Assembly: GCA_000151295.1 (NCBI GenBank)
Contig: GG745339.1
Coordinates: 258,681-322,680, forward strand
Origin: Allomyces macrogynus ATCC 38327
Lineage: Eukaryota; Blastocladiomycota; Blastocladiomycetes; Blastocladiales; Blastocladiaceae
DNA length: 64,000 bases
Direction: 5' to 3'
Shown one piece after another: positions 56,168-64,000 of the stretch. A model generated the notes under the pieces. That model saw nothing but the letters and a program-made list of their open reading frames with translations, searched no databases and had not been told where the DNA came from. Position 1 is the first letter of the stretch; each line of letters begins with the position of its first letter. A program made the translations under genes and the position numbers.

Positions 56168-58540
56168 TCATGCCATTGGCGGCGGTGGCGGCACACCGCC
56201 TTCCATTTCCTCTTCACCTGATGGGCGAACGGGTGGCTCCGGCTCCGGCTCCGGCTCCGAGATGACTTGGTCGACGCCAGGCGCCTGTGGCTGTTCGGCG
56301 TCGGCCTCTTTCACTGGTTCCGGGCCCGCACCCTCCTGCGCTTCCTTGGCAACCTTCTCCTGGCTCAGTGGCGGCGCGTGCACTTGCAGCCGATACACGC
56401 ACGTATGTGCCGGATGCCCATGATTCTCGGCAATCGCAAACGCGACATGCGTGACGGGCCGCGCCGCAACCACCGCACGCGCGGCCTCGCGCACAGGCAC
56501 CGTCATGTACGCCAGGACCCGTGCCGTTGGATCCGCCAACTCGTTCTTGGTCCCGCGATCGTCGTAGATGAAATCGGCAATTAAGACGCGGTGCGGGGTC
56601 GCGCGGCGCAGGGCGAGGGCGTCGCGCGGGTGCAGCAGCGGAATCGAATCGAGCGACTCGGGCGCGCGCCGCGGGGACGACGAGGTGGTGTTGGCGTGTC
56701 GGTTCATTTCCGCCGGGAGGTCGTACACGGCGTACGCGCGAATCGTGCGTGGGGCCGACCCGAAATCGACGGTCACGGCGCGCGCAAGGTGCGCAACGGT
56801 CACGGCCTCGATGGGCACGGGGCGCGCGAGTTCGATGGTCACGGCGCCCGACGCGCCGGACATGGACCAGCACCGGCCGACGACGGCAGTCGGGTCGGCA
56901 ACGACCGCCGAGGACGACAAGGAGGTGGAGGAAGAAGATCTCGCAGGAGTGGTGGTGCCGAGAACGACGGGCATGAACGCGGTTTCGGGCGGGTGCGCAT
57001 AGGTGCGTCCGAGCCGGAGCCACCGGAGAATGCGCGAGCGCGACGGCCACGAGAGCGTCGGCGTGGTGAGCGGGTGCACGACGCGCGCGCCGGCTGAGAG
57101 GAGCGCGTAGTCGGGCATACGAAGGCGCAACGGCGGCTGAGCCGGTACGGGGACCGGGTGCAGCGTCTCCGCACGGCGCACCGCATCCTGCGCGGCCGCA
57201 ATCGCCTGCCTCGCCTCGTCGCGCGCGCGTTGCAGCGCCGCGGCCAATTCGTCAGTCAAGACGGCCGTTTCGCTCTCAACGAGCTTGACGACATGGTCAT
57301 GCACCCATTGTGCGTCATGCGCATTGGCCGACTGCTGCAGCTTGAGCAAGTTGGCTCCGGCCTCGGTCGCGCGCGTCTGCGCGGTCGTCAGTTTCGCGAC
57401 CATGGATTCGTGACTGTCTTGGTACTCGGCCTCGAGCGCCTGCAGCCGCGACGTGAGCTGCTGCACGTGCGTCTGCAGCTGGTGCAGCAGAGACTCGGTA
57501 TCGGCGACGCGTTGCGTGACCTGCGTGGCTGGGTCGCGCCGCGACGCGCCAAAGGGGTTCCATGACGCGCCCGTGGCCGAATCACGTTTCGGCGGGTCGT
57601 TCGGTGGTGGGGGCGGGAGATCAACGTCGGGCTTGGAAACGACAGGCTTCGGCTTATTCGACTCGTCGTCAATGACCATGGACGGCGGTGGTGGGGATGG
57701 CGGCGGGACAATCTCGCCCAATGGCGGCACTTTCGCCGCGGGATCCAGAATCGGTGCGGGTGGAGGACCCGTCGTTTCGTTGTACTCGGACGGAACCGGG
57801 AGGCGCGACGCGAGGTGCTGCTGAAGTTGCAGGTAGGCGGCGAGCGCGAGCAGGACGAGAATACCGAGCAGGAACCGACGATGCTCTGCGCGCAAGAACC
57901 AGGCCGTGATTTCCACCGTCGGGCGCACAACTTTGGCCATGGTCGCGGACCGCGCGGCCGCGGCCATACGGCGCATCGACTGCGCAGCGTGCTGCGCCTT
58001 GATCGCGGATCGAGTGCGCAAATTGGCTGACCACGCAGCAATGGCGATGCGCGGGTCCGATGGCCGTCGGGAGACGCGAGGGTCTTCGTTGTGCTCGTTC
58101 TCGTCCTCGCCCTCCATGTCCTCGTCATGCTCCTCGTCCTCATCGTGCTCTTCGTCGTCAAACTCGTCGTACTGGTGATCGTGCTGGTCGCGGTCGTCGT
58201 CGCGCCCATTCGCGAATTCCTGGCGCTGGTCCCAGCGATCCGCCGTCTCGTCCTCGTCGCTCGACGCGTATCCCTCGACACGCTTTGATACGGCAGCGGG
58301 CGTGCCGAGAACGTTTCTCCGTGCGAGCCACGAGCGTGCTGGCGGGGCAGAAGGTGGCGGCCGCCGCGGCGGAGCAGCACCGCGTACTGGCGGGTCGAGA
58401 TACTTGGCAACGGCCGCACGACGTCGTGGACTCGCGCCCGGCTCGCCAGCGGCAGCGGCAAAGACCTGGCGTGTGCGCAGGTTCTTGACGGGCTCAGCGC
58501 GCGCCGTTAACGAGTCTCGCGAGTCGGATCGCGGGAGCAT
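56168..58540 (-). CDS. SUN-domain protein of the nuclear envelope
   Basis: Intronless, 790 residues; ATG at 58540 (MLPRSDSRDSLTARAEPVK). Order: basic, disordered nucleoplasmic N-terminus with acidic patch (EEHDEDEEHDEDMEGEDE), a transmembrane helix FLLGILVLLALAAYLQL (about 235-255), a Pro-rich stretch, a long coiled coil (TESLLHQLQTHVQQLTSRLQ...), and the SUN domain: DYALLSAGARVVHPLTTPTL, GRCWSMSGASGAVTIELARP, AVTVAHLARAV, RTIRAYAVYDL and HTCVYRLQVHA. SUN proteins bind KASH partners in the perinuclear space to form LINC complexes. A further Glu/Pro tail (EPEPEPEPPVRPS) follows the SUN domain, which is unusual since the fold is normally C-terminal. Confidence 0.93.
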   Translation of the reverse strand: MLPRSDSRDSLTARAEPVKNLRTRQVFAAAAGEPGASPRRRAAVAKYLDPPVRGAAPPRRPPPSAPPARSWLARRNVLGTPAAVSKRVEGYASSDEDETADRWDQRQEFANGRDDDRDQHDHQYDEFDDEEHDEDEEHDEDMEGEDENEHNEDPRVSRRPSDPRIAIAAWSANLRTRSAIKAQHAAQSMRRMAAAARSATMAKVVRPTVEITAWFLRAEHRRFLLGILVLLALAAYLQLQQHLASRLPVPSEYNETTGPPPAPILDPAAKVPPLGEIVPPPSPPPPSMVIDDESNKPKPVVSKPDVDLPPPPPNDPPKRDSATGASWNPFGASRRDPATQVTQRVADTESLLHQLQTHVQQLTSRLQALEAEYQDSHESMVAKLTTAQTRATEAGANLLKLQQSANAHDAQWVHDHVVKLVESETAVLTDELAAALQRARDEARQAIAAAQDAVRRAETLHPVPVPAQPPLRLRMPDYALLSAGARVVHPLTTPTLSWPSRSRILRWLRLGRTYAHPPETAFMPVVLGTTTPARSSSSTSLSSSAVVADPTAVVGRCWSMSGASGAVTIELARPVPIEAVTVAHLARAVTVDFGSAPRTIRAYAVYDLPAEMNRHANTTSSSPRRAPESLDSIPLLHPRDALALRRATPHRVLIADFIYDDRGTKNELADPTARVLAYMTVPVREAARAVVAARPVTHVAFAIAENHGHPAHTCVYRLQVHAPPLSQEKVAKEAQEGAGPEPVKEADAEQPQAPGVDQVISEPEPEPEPPVRPSGEEEMEGGVPPPPPMA

Positions 58541-58937
58541 GCTTTTTCGAGCTTGATTTGGTCGGTTCGCGGGGTCACGTACTCGGGTGATCACAGTTAA
58601 TGCGGGTGATGGCTGGGTTGCGAGATCAGCGGGCGCGACGCGTTGTGGCGCGAGCAGGTCTGGTGCACTGATTGCCGGCGATGCCGGCTACGTCTTGCAA
58701 CACTTTGTGCCCGGTGAGGACGGGGACAGCTGGCAGGACGACGGTCAAGATGGTGGTGGATGGCGAGACGAGCGATCAGCAATAGGTCGCCTCGCTCTAA
58801 TGCACGTCACGTGGTGCGCTGGGATTGGCAGGCACGGTCGTCCACCGCCATCGCGGCCGAATTCGATCCTTTCACCATCATTGCGGTGGTACTTAAACCC
58901 GAGTCGGCACTTGTCTCGATCGGTCGCACCCGCCGCC
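58541..58937. other. Shared promoter region, SUN and QNG1
   Basis: 397 bp between divergent starts; no gene seen. Confidence 0.4.
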
Positions 58938-60224
58938 ATGGCCCCGTCGTTGTCAAGCACCCGTGCGCCACCTCGAGCCCGCGCGCCAGCACCAGCCCTG
59001 GCAACCGCCTCCCCGTCTTCATCAAGTCGAAAAACCCCAGCCCTGCCGCTACCATCGCAGCGCGTGCTCGATTCGTGCTGCGCCGTCGTCGAGCATGCCG
59101 GCCACGTCCGCGTGGGCGATGCGGCCGCCATTGAACGTGCCGCGCACACGATTCTCGACGGTCTGGTCGCTGGCCGGTACTCGACGGCCAGCTGGCGCGC
59201 ACACCCGCTGCACCCGCAAGTCGCCGACCGCCATGCCGCCGAGTTCATTTTCCTGCTCGACTTGATGAATTTCTCGTTCTGGAGCGACTCGGACACGCTC
59301 TACACGGTCACCTATCGCGGCGTCGCCTACACGGGCTATTGGAGTCTGGTCGCAGCCATCAACCGTGCGCGCGACGAGGGGATCGTGCTCACGTCGGCCT
59401 ACCGCATGGCGACCATGTCGCGCGAGACGCTACGGCACGTTTTTCGCAGCGACTCGGAGACGCCCATCTCGCTACCCGAGGAGCGGCTCGAGGCGATTCG
59501 GCATGCGGGCCAGGTGTTGCTGAGGGTCCGTACGAGCGTCGATTCGGGTGGAGAAGGGAGCAGGTACTGATTGCTCTTGATATATGTTAATTTTCAGCGA
59601 TTCGGTGGGTCCTTCGTGAACCTCATCAAGGAGGCGCGCGGCTCCTGCCAGGCCCTGATCGAACTCGTGTTGCAGCACTTCCCAACCTTTGATGACCGCT
59701 CCACGTACATGGGCAAGACGGGTGCGTCGATGTTTTGGTTTTGATTCAGTTCGAGTCGGCCCGTTCCACTATCTGACACCTGTCCTCCACACCCTGAAAC
59801 AGTCTACCTCTACAAGCGCGTCCAAATTCTCGTCGCCGACTTGTGGGCGTGTTTTGAAGGCCGCGGTCTTGGCGCCTTCCACGACATTGACCTCGTCACC
59901 ATGTTTGCCGACTACCGCGTCCCGCAGGGGCTCGTGCACCTCGGCCTGCTCGAGTACTCGCCCGCACTGCTCGCCGAGCTCTGCGCCGGCGACATGATCC
60001 CACCAGGGTCCGCAACCGAAGTCGAGATTCGCGCGGCCAGTATTTGGGCGGTCGAGCTCGTGGCCCGCCGCATCAAGGAGTTGCTGCGCGAGCAAACCGA
60101 CCTGCGGGAGGTGCCCATGGTCAACGCCATCTTGATCGACTTTTACGTATGGGACTATGCCAAGGCGCACCCGGACGAGCTGGCCAAGATCCCGATTCAT
60201 CGCACGCGCACGATTTTCTACTAG
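58938..60224 (+). CDS. QNG1: Queuosine-nucleotide N-glycosylase/hydrolase (QNG1, DUF2419, C9orf64)
   Basis: Three exons in phase: 58938..59525, 59598..59721, 59803..60224 (377 residues). Conserved blocks of the Q-salvage family are all present: FIFLLDLMNFSFWSDSDTLY, YTGYWSLVAAINRARDEGIVLTSA, RHVFRSDSETPISLPEERL, FGGSFVNLIKEARGS, YLYKRVQILVADLWACFEG, FHDIDLVTMFADYRVPQ, VEIRAASIWAVELVA, and IDFYVWDYAK. The end RTRTIFY matches the usual RxRxxxY terminus. The enzyme releases queuine from queuosine nucleotides so that tRNA-guanine transglycosylase can use it. Budding yeasts lack this pathway; its presence fits an early-diverging fungus that feeds on other organisms or salvages Q. Confidence 0.95.
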
Positions 60225-60882
60225 GCGGCCTTTGGCGAGTCTGTCCAACGATAGCGAGTGTTCTTGATCAGGTCGAGGGCAAACCATTTTTGTCATGCCT
60301 CATTGTTTTGATTTGTAACCATTCATTCGAACGAAGCACCTCCTTTCCCACTTTTTCCCCGTCAGCCGGATTGTTTGTACTTGCGAGCTGGCCGAAGGCA
60401 ACTTCAAGCTCAAATCGAGCTCGGTCAAGTTGGGCGTTGTGACGCGGTCACGTTGCGCTAAATCACGAATTATCACTTCAGCTCACGTCGAGCTTGCGCT
60501 CGTCGGCCGGCGGCGGCGCCGCAACCAGCCCTGACCATCCACCATGACTGGCCCCGCCCTCTCTCCTTGCATCAGAGACGGAATCATCTGTTCCCGCCGA
60601 CTTTTCGCTCCGTTGCACACTTCGCCGTTCCCACTCTGTCAGGGCCGACTTGCCCGCCACGTCTACCGCCGCCAAACCACGTCCACTCGATCAACCCCAT
60701 ACTCCTCGCCCTCATTCGGCACGCGCGCGTCGCTTCCACCACACCGCCCACCGTCTCCGCCGCTGTACTCAGCCGAGCGGAGGCAACCGACACGCACCTG
60801 GATGACCCGGCTATCGACGAGCGCTGTCTCGCCCGACGCTTGCGCGCGCTAAGCCGCCACCAATCACTTGGTATCTGTCACC
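60225..60882. other. Spacer and 5' UTR of CFAP96
   Basis: An open frame (about 60567-60950) continues over the CFAP96 start in another frame but has no domain; taken as leader sequence. Confidence 0.4.
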
Positions 60883-62153
60883 ATGGGCAAGAAGAAAGTG
60901 CCCGCTCTCGAAGGTGCCGGCGGCGAGGACGGCCGCCGCCCGACGATTGAGCGCATCGGCCTCTTTACCGAGAGCTACCTCAAATTTTCACCAACGACGG
61001 TGCCCAAACGACGTACGTTGGAGCGCGCCCGATTGCGTCGTGCATGGTGGCGGTGGGACTGGGCACTCACGCCGACCTTCCGGGACGCGACTATCTAGCG
61101 CAAGAGGCCGGTAAGCAGTTCACGACGTCGCCCGCCAAGGAGGACATCTACTTTTCGCAAAAGTACACTCGCGCGTTCGAGGTGCGCTTCCATTCGCCTG
61201 CATGGTCCCTCTCGACGCTATCATCTCAATTGCGCGCGCTGTTGTAATAAATAGGGCGAGGCCTACTCGGACATGGTCCTCGTGCGGCGCGCGTACCGGC
61301 GCGAGCAGTCTCAGAAAAACCTGGTCCCTGCCGGGTTCCGTCCATCGAACGTGACACCCCGTGCGTCCGGCAAGGGTTCCATCTACGGCACGCTCACGCA
61401 CCAGTATCCGCTCAAGGACGCCAAGGAGCCGCTGGCCCCACGCTCTCCACCGGAAAAGGCCCCACCCGAGTCGCGGCGCAACTTCTACACGTCGCCGCCC
61501 AAGGTCGGCGGGTATGGGTACCTCGAAGGCACGATTGGCAAGGCGCCAGGGTACATGCCGTCGCCCTACGACCTCGAGCAGAAGTTGAATTCCGAGGCGC
61601 GGGAAATGTCGAAGAAGAAGTGTGTCGATGCCAAGCCGTTTATTGGGTCGTCGCACGAAAAGCCGTACTTTGACAATAACCCGTTCACGGGCGCGTGTAC
61701 GTTTCCTTTCCCTTCCTTGCACAACTGCACGCCGTGGATCACGACCCTGACGCGCCCCTTCTCCACCCAATACTAGCCCCCTTCACGATCGGCGCGCGGA
61801 ACTCGTCCAAGGCGCCCGCAACTCCATGGAAACCGCCGTCGCAGTCGCAGCCCTACTTGAACGCGTTCCCCGAGTACCAAGCCCCATACCCGCACCCACC
61901 GAAAGCCGAGATCGAGGCACAGGTTCGAGAGCAAGTCGAGGCCGACAAGGCGGCACGGTCGGCTGCGGGCCCGCTCTTCAAGCCCGTAGGCACGTCGTGC
62001 CACTCGCACCCGATGACGTCGCTCGTCGAACTCGGCGTCCCACGCGCCCCGTCGACGCGGCTGCGCGCCATGATGCAGGCGCTGAAGCCGATTCCGCAAG
62101 AGGGGGCCAACTCGGCGCCGCGCGAGATTTCGCATGCGTTTCCGACATACTGA
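60883..62153 (+). CDS. CFAP96: Cilia- and flagella-associated protein 96 (C4orf47 family)
   Basis: Four exons in phase: 60883..61012, 61099..61181, 61255..61696, 61777..62153 (343 residues). Family blocks: IERIGLFTE near the start, QEAGKQFTTSPAKEDIYFSQ, FEGEAYSD, KGSIYGTLTHQYP, RRNFYTSPPKVGGYGYLEGT, KPYFDNNPF, and the repeated-end feature HSHPMTSLVELGVP. Similar GYGYxxxTIGK and FxANP motifs occur in vertebrate C4orf47, a manchette/axoneme-associated protein. It implies a flagellated stage and agrees with the LRRC43-like gene. Exon 3 donor is gtacgt at 61697; a GC|gtgtac alternative two bases earlier breaks the frame. Confidence 0.9.
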
Positions 62154-62277
62154 GGTGGTGGAGGGGACTTGCGGTGGGAAGAAAGGGTGGGAGGGATGGG
62201 AGGGTCTTTTGTAGTTTGCGCGGCGTGTGTGAATTCGATTGTATTTATTCCCCCGTGATCTGCCTTCGTCGTCGCGT

Positions 62278-62790
62278 CTAATTACGAAGTGCTCGAGTTA
62301 TCGTACCCAGTCCTGCCGCTCCCAAATCGGTTCTCAACGACGACCACGTCCGCACCGTATCCGTCTCGCGCATCACCGCCGCGCACTCCACTAGCGCGGC
62401 CGACGCGAGCACCGCCAAATCAATCGCTTCCTTCTTGGCCCCACTCCCGCCACGCGCCATCGACCCGTCCGCGGCCGCCAACAACGACCCGGACCGCGCG
62501 AGCGACCCGTCGCTCCAGGACGCCGACCCGAAATCCATACTGTCGTCAAACAATGGGTCGCGGCTCGCGTCCACGTCGTTCTCGTCGGGTTCCCCGAGCA
62601 CGTCGAGCTCTTGCCGGCCGACATTGATCACTAGTGAGCTCACTGATGAGAACATGTCACTGCCCGATGACCGGCCAAAGGAGCTGAGGTTGGTCGATGA
62701 TTGTGAGCGGAGTGTGGAGGTCGACGCCGCCGACTCGACTTGGTCGAGCTGGTCCAGCTGGGCAAGTGCTGCGCCGTCCTCCGCGGGCAC
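62278..62790 (-). CDS. Possible exon of hypothetical Ser/Asp-rich protein
   Basis: Open minus-strand frame of about 170 residues with normal composition: ALAQLDQLDQVESAASTST, SSLVINVGRQELDVLGEPDE, AVLASAALVECAAVM. It has no ATG at its 5' end, so it would need an upstream exon or start. It overlaps the start of a plus-strand WD40 fragment. It may be a chance antisense frame, but its composition is better than that of typical shadow frames in this window. Confidence 0.3.
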   Translation of the reverse strand: MPAEDGAALAQLDQLDQVESAASTSTLRSQSSTNLSSFGRSSGSDMFSSVSSLVINVGRQELDVLGEPDENDVDASRDPLFDDSMDFGSASWSDGSLARSGSLLAAADGSMARGGSGAKKEAIDLAVLASAALVECAAVMRETDTVRTWSSLRTDLGAAGLGTITRALRN

Positions 62791-63356
62791 CAGAGTGAAG
62801 TGTTTTGCGTGGCGCTCGCGTCGGATCTGGTCGTGAGCGGGTACACACTTTTCTTTGGCGTGCCTTTTGGCTCACCTATTTTTGCGTCTTATTTCCGCAG
62901 GTCAGGCGACTGCCGCATCAAGGTGTGGTCGCTCAAGACCAAGACGCTGCTGCGCCACACGGCCGCGGTCATTGCCTTGCGAGTGGACAACAACAAGGTA
63001 CGGAACTGGTGGACAACGTTGCTGCACTCGTGTCGGCCCCTTTGCTCACGCATACCCGCTTCCCGGCTTTGTAGATTAATTTCGGCAGCGCCGACAAGAC
63101 GATCAAGGTGTGGGACCTGCGCAAGCCCGCGAAGGCGCTCTCCTCGCTCTCTAACCAGCACACGAGCGGCCTGCTCGCGCTGCGGTTCAACGACAAGCAA
63201 TTGTTCACGAGCGACATGGCCAGTACCAATGTCGTGTACGATATCGAAAACGAAGACGATAACACAAGACACAGACGCGGCGCGCGCGTCGCCGTCGCCA
63301 TCGAGCTCGACCGGCTCGATGCACTTCGGCACATACTGATTTGTCACAGGGGATGA
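62706..63356 (+). pseudogene. WD40-repeat fragment, 5' truncated
   Basis: Three exons in phase: up to 62840 (donor gtacac), 62901..62997, 63075..63356. They encode CCAVLRGHQSEVFCVALASD, DCRIKVWSLKTKTLL, HTAAVIALRVDNN, INFGSADKTIKVWDLRK, and NQHTSGLLALRFNDKQLFTS: three to four blades, too few for a propeller. No ATG precedes the first blade; its frame opens at a stop at about 62703. The RGH expected before HTAAV is missing. After the last blade the sequence becomes basic and ends. Probably a truncated or decayed copy, perhaps of an F-box/WD40 gene; a missed upstream exon is the alternative. Confidence 0.55.
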
Positions 63357-63532
63357 TGTGGGTTCCCGATTTCTCACTTTCGTTCCCCGCCAAAGCACCA
63401 CCATGCCCTCCCCAATGTAAATACTGTTTCGTAGCTCGATCAATTGATACCATTTCATTACTTATCCCCAAAGAACGCTGTACAAAGAAGCGTTTACGAT
63501 CAAGTCCCCCCTGTTCCCGCCGAGTCGTCTCG

Positions 63533-64000
63533 TCACACAGCCATCTGCTGCGCCTGGCTCTCCAAATTCCGCACCTCCTCGACCAACGAGCTGACGCGCA
63601 CGACCACGCCCTGCTCAAAGCTGGCAAAGTCAGCGACCAGCGCCTCCAGTTCCTGCCGTGCCACATCAATCTCCTTTAACGCCCCGTGCTTTTCGGCAAC
63701 CTGCGTCGCCAAATCGCGGTGTAAATCCAACAAAGCTGTCGTCTCAGCGACCAGACTCTCGCGCTTGGCCTCGAGCGCGTCCACATGCGCCTTGATCTGC
63801 GCCATGTCCGCGCCCGACGACGACTCGCCAGATGCCGTCAGCCACGACCCGACCGACGCGGCCGACGCGTTCGACTCGAGCATCGGCGATCTGACGCGTT
63901 CCATCGTCGGCGTCGGCAGTGCCGTTGCCGACACGACGACCGCCGCCGTCGCATCGAGTTTCCGCACGACCGTATCGAGTTTCTCCTCGAGCGTTTCAAT
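63533..64000 (-). CDS. Coiled-coil protein, C-terminal exon, 5' partial
   Basis: Open to the window edge on the minus strand; the last bases continue the frame (IETLEEKLDTVVRKLDAT). Heptads run through IKAHVDALEAKRESLVAETT, LLDLHRDLATQVAEKHGAL, ARQELEALVADFASFEQGVV and end VRNLESQAQQMAV. A Ser-rich linker divides two coils. No family recognised; candidates are dynactin- or BLOC-type adaptor subunits. The upstream exons lie beyond 64000. Confidence 0.6.
   Translation of the reverse strand: METLEEKLDTVVRKLDATAAVVVSATALPTPTMERVRSPMLESNASAASVGSWLTASGESSSGADMAQIKAHVDALEAKRESLVAETTALLDLHRDLATQVAEKHGALKEIDVARQELEALVADFASFEQGVVVRVSSLVEEVRNLESQAQQMAV

Overview
This is a GC-rich, intron-bearing nuclear segment of a eukaryote. 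Genes lie on both strands, close together, and most are split by short introns (usually about 45-125 nt, commonly with GTACG or GTGCG donors). The gene set points to an early-diverging, flagellated (zoosporic) fungus such as a member of Blastocladiomycota. Two genes look flagellar (an LRRC43-like protein and CFAP96). There are also an Argonaute, a queuosine-salvage glycosylase (QNG1), a plant-type Munc13/PATROL1-like protein, and ordinary fungal housekeeping genes. The lineage is an inference from gene content, not from an alignment. I see no rRNA, tRNA, CRISPR array or intact transposon.

Layout. 1-3.9 kb: a 5'-partial gene (possible OB fold) and an unrecognised gene with broken frames. 4.2-12 kb: NOP58, an orphan C-terminal piece of MLH1, a four-exon Argonaute, and mitochondrial ribosomal protein bL17m. 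12.5-20.3 kb: branched-chain 2-oxoacid dehydrogenase E2, a 100-N gap, an LRRC43-like LRR protein, a RAMP4/SERP-like small ER protein, and an FBXO21-like F-box/SirB1/YccV protein. 20.4-27.7 kb: a small membrane protein, two tandem cytochrome P450s (one decayed), and a SLC35G/EamA transporter. 28-36.4 kb: COQ7, a CMC4-like twin-cysteine protein, a Mei2-like RRM protein, a disordered protein, and a ZFAND2-type AN1 zinc-finger protein ending in a CaaX box. 36.8-43 kb: a polyQ protein, a TMEM184-family membrane protein, and a proline-rich single-pass protein broken by a 237-N gap. 43.5-52 kb: the eRF1 methyltransferase MTQ2/HemK2, alanine aminotransferase with a separately spliced mitochondrial presequence, CIA1/CIAO1, TLS1/C9orf78, and HIBCH. 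52.2-64 kb: the PATROL1/Munc13-like protein, a SUN-domain protein, QNG1, CFAP96, a WD40 fragment, and a coiled-coil gene running off the end.

How the genes relate. There is no operon logic. Several gene pairs are divergent and may share promoters: NOP58/MLH1 fragment, SLC35G/COQ7, CIA1/TLS1, HIBCH/PATROL1-like and SUN/QNG1. Many products are mitochondrial: bL17m, BCKDH-E2, COQ7, CMC4, ALT and HIBCH. BCKDH-E2 and HIBCH both act in valine catabolism. Others belong to RNA biology (NOP58, Argonaute, TLS1, Mei2-like, MTQ2, QNG1) or the flagellum.

Caveat. Several otherwise good genes contain single-base frame breaks, often in G, C or A runs. Some breaks may therefore be assembly errors. Only the MLH1 fragment and P450 copy A have enough independent lesions to be called decayed.
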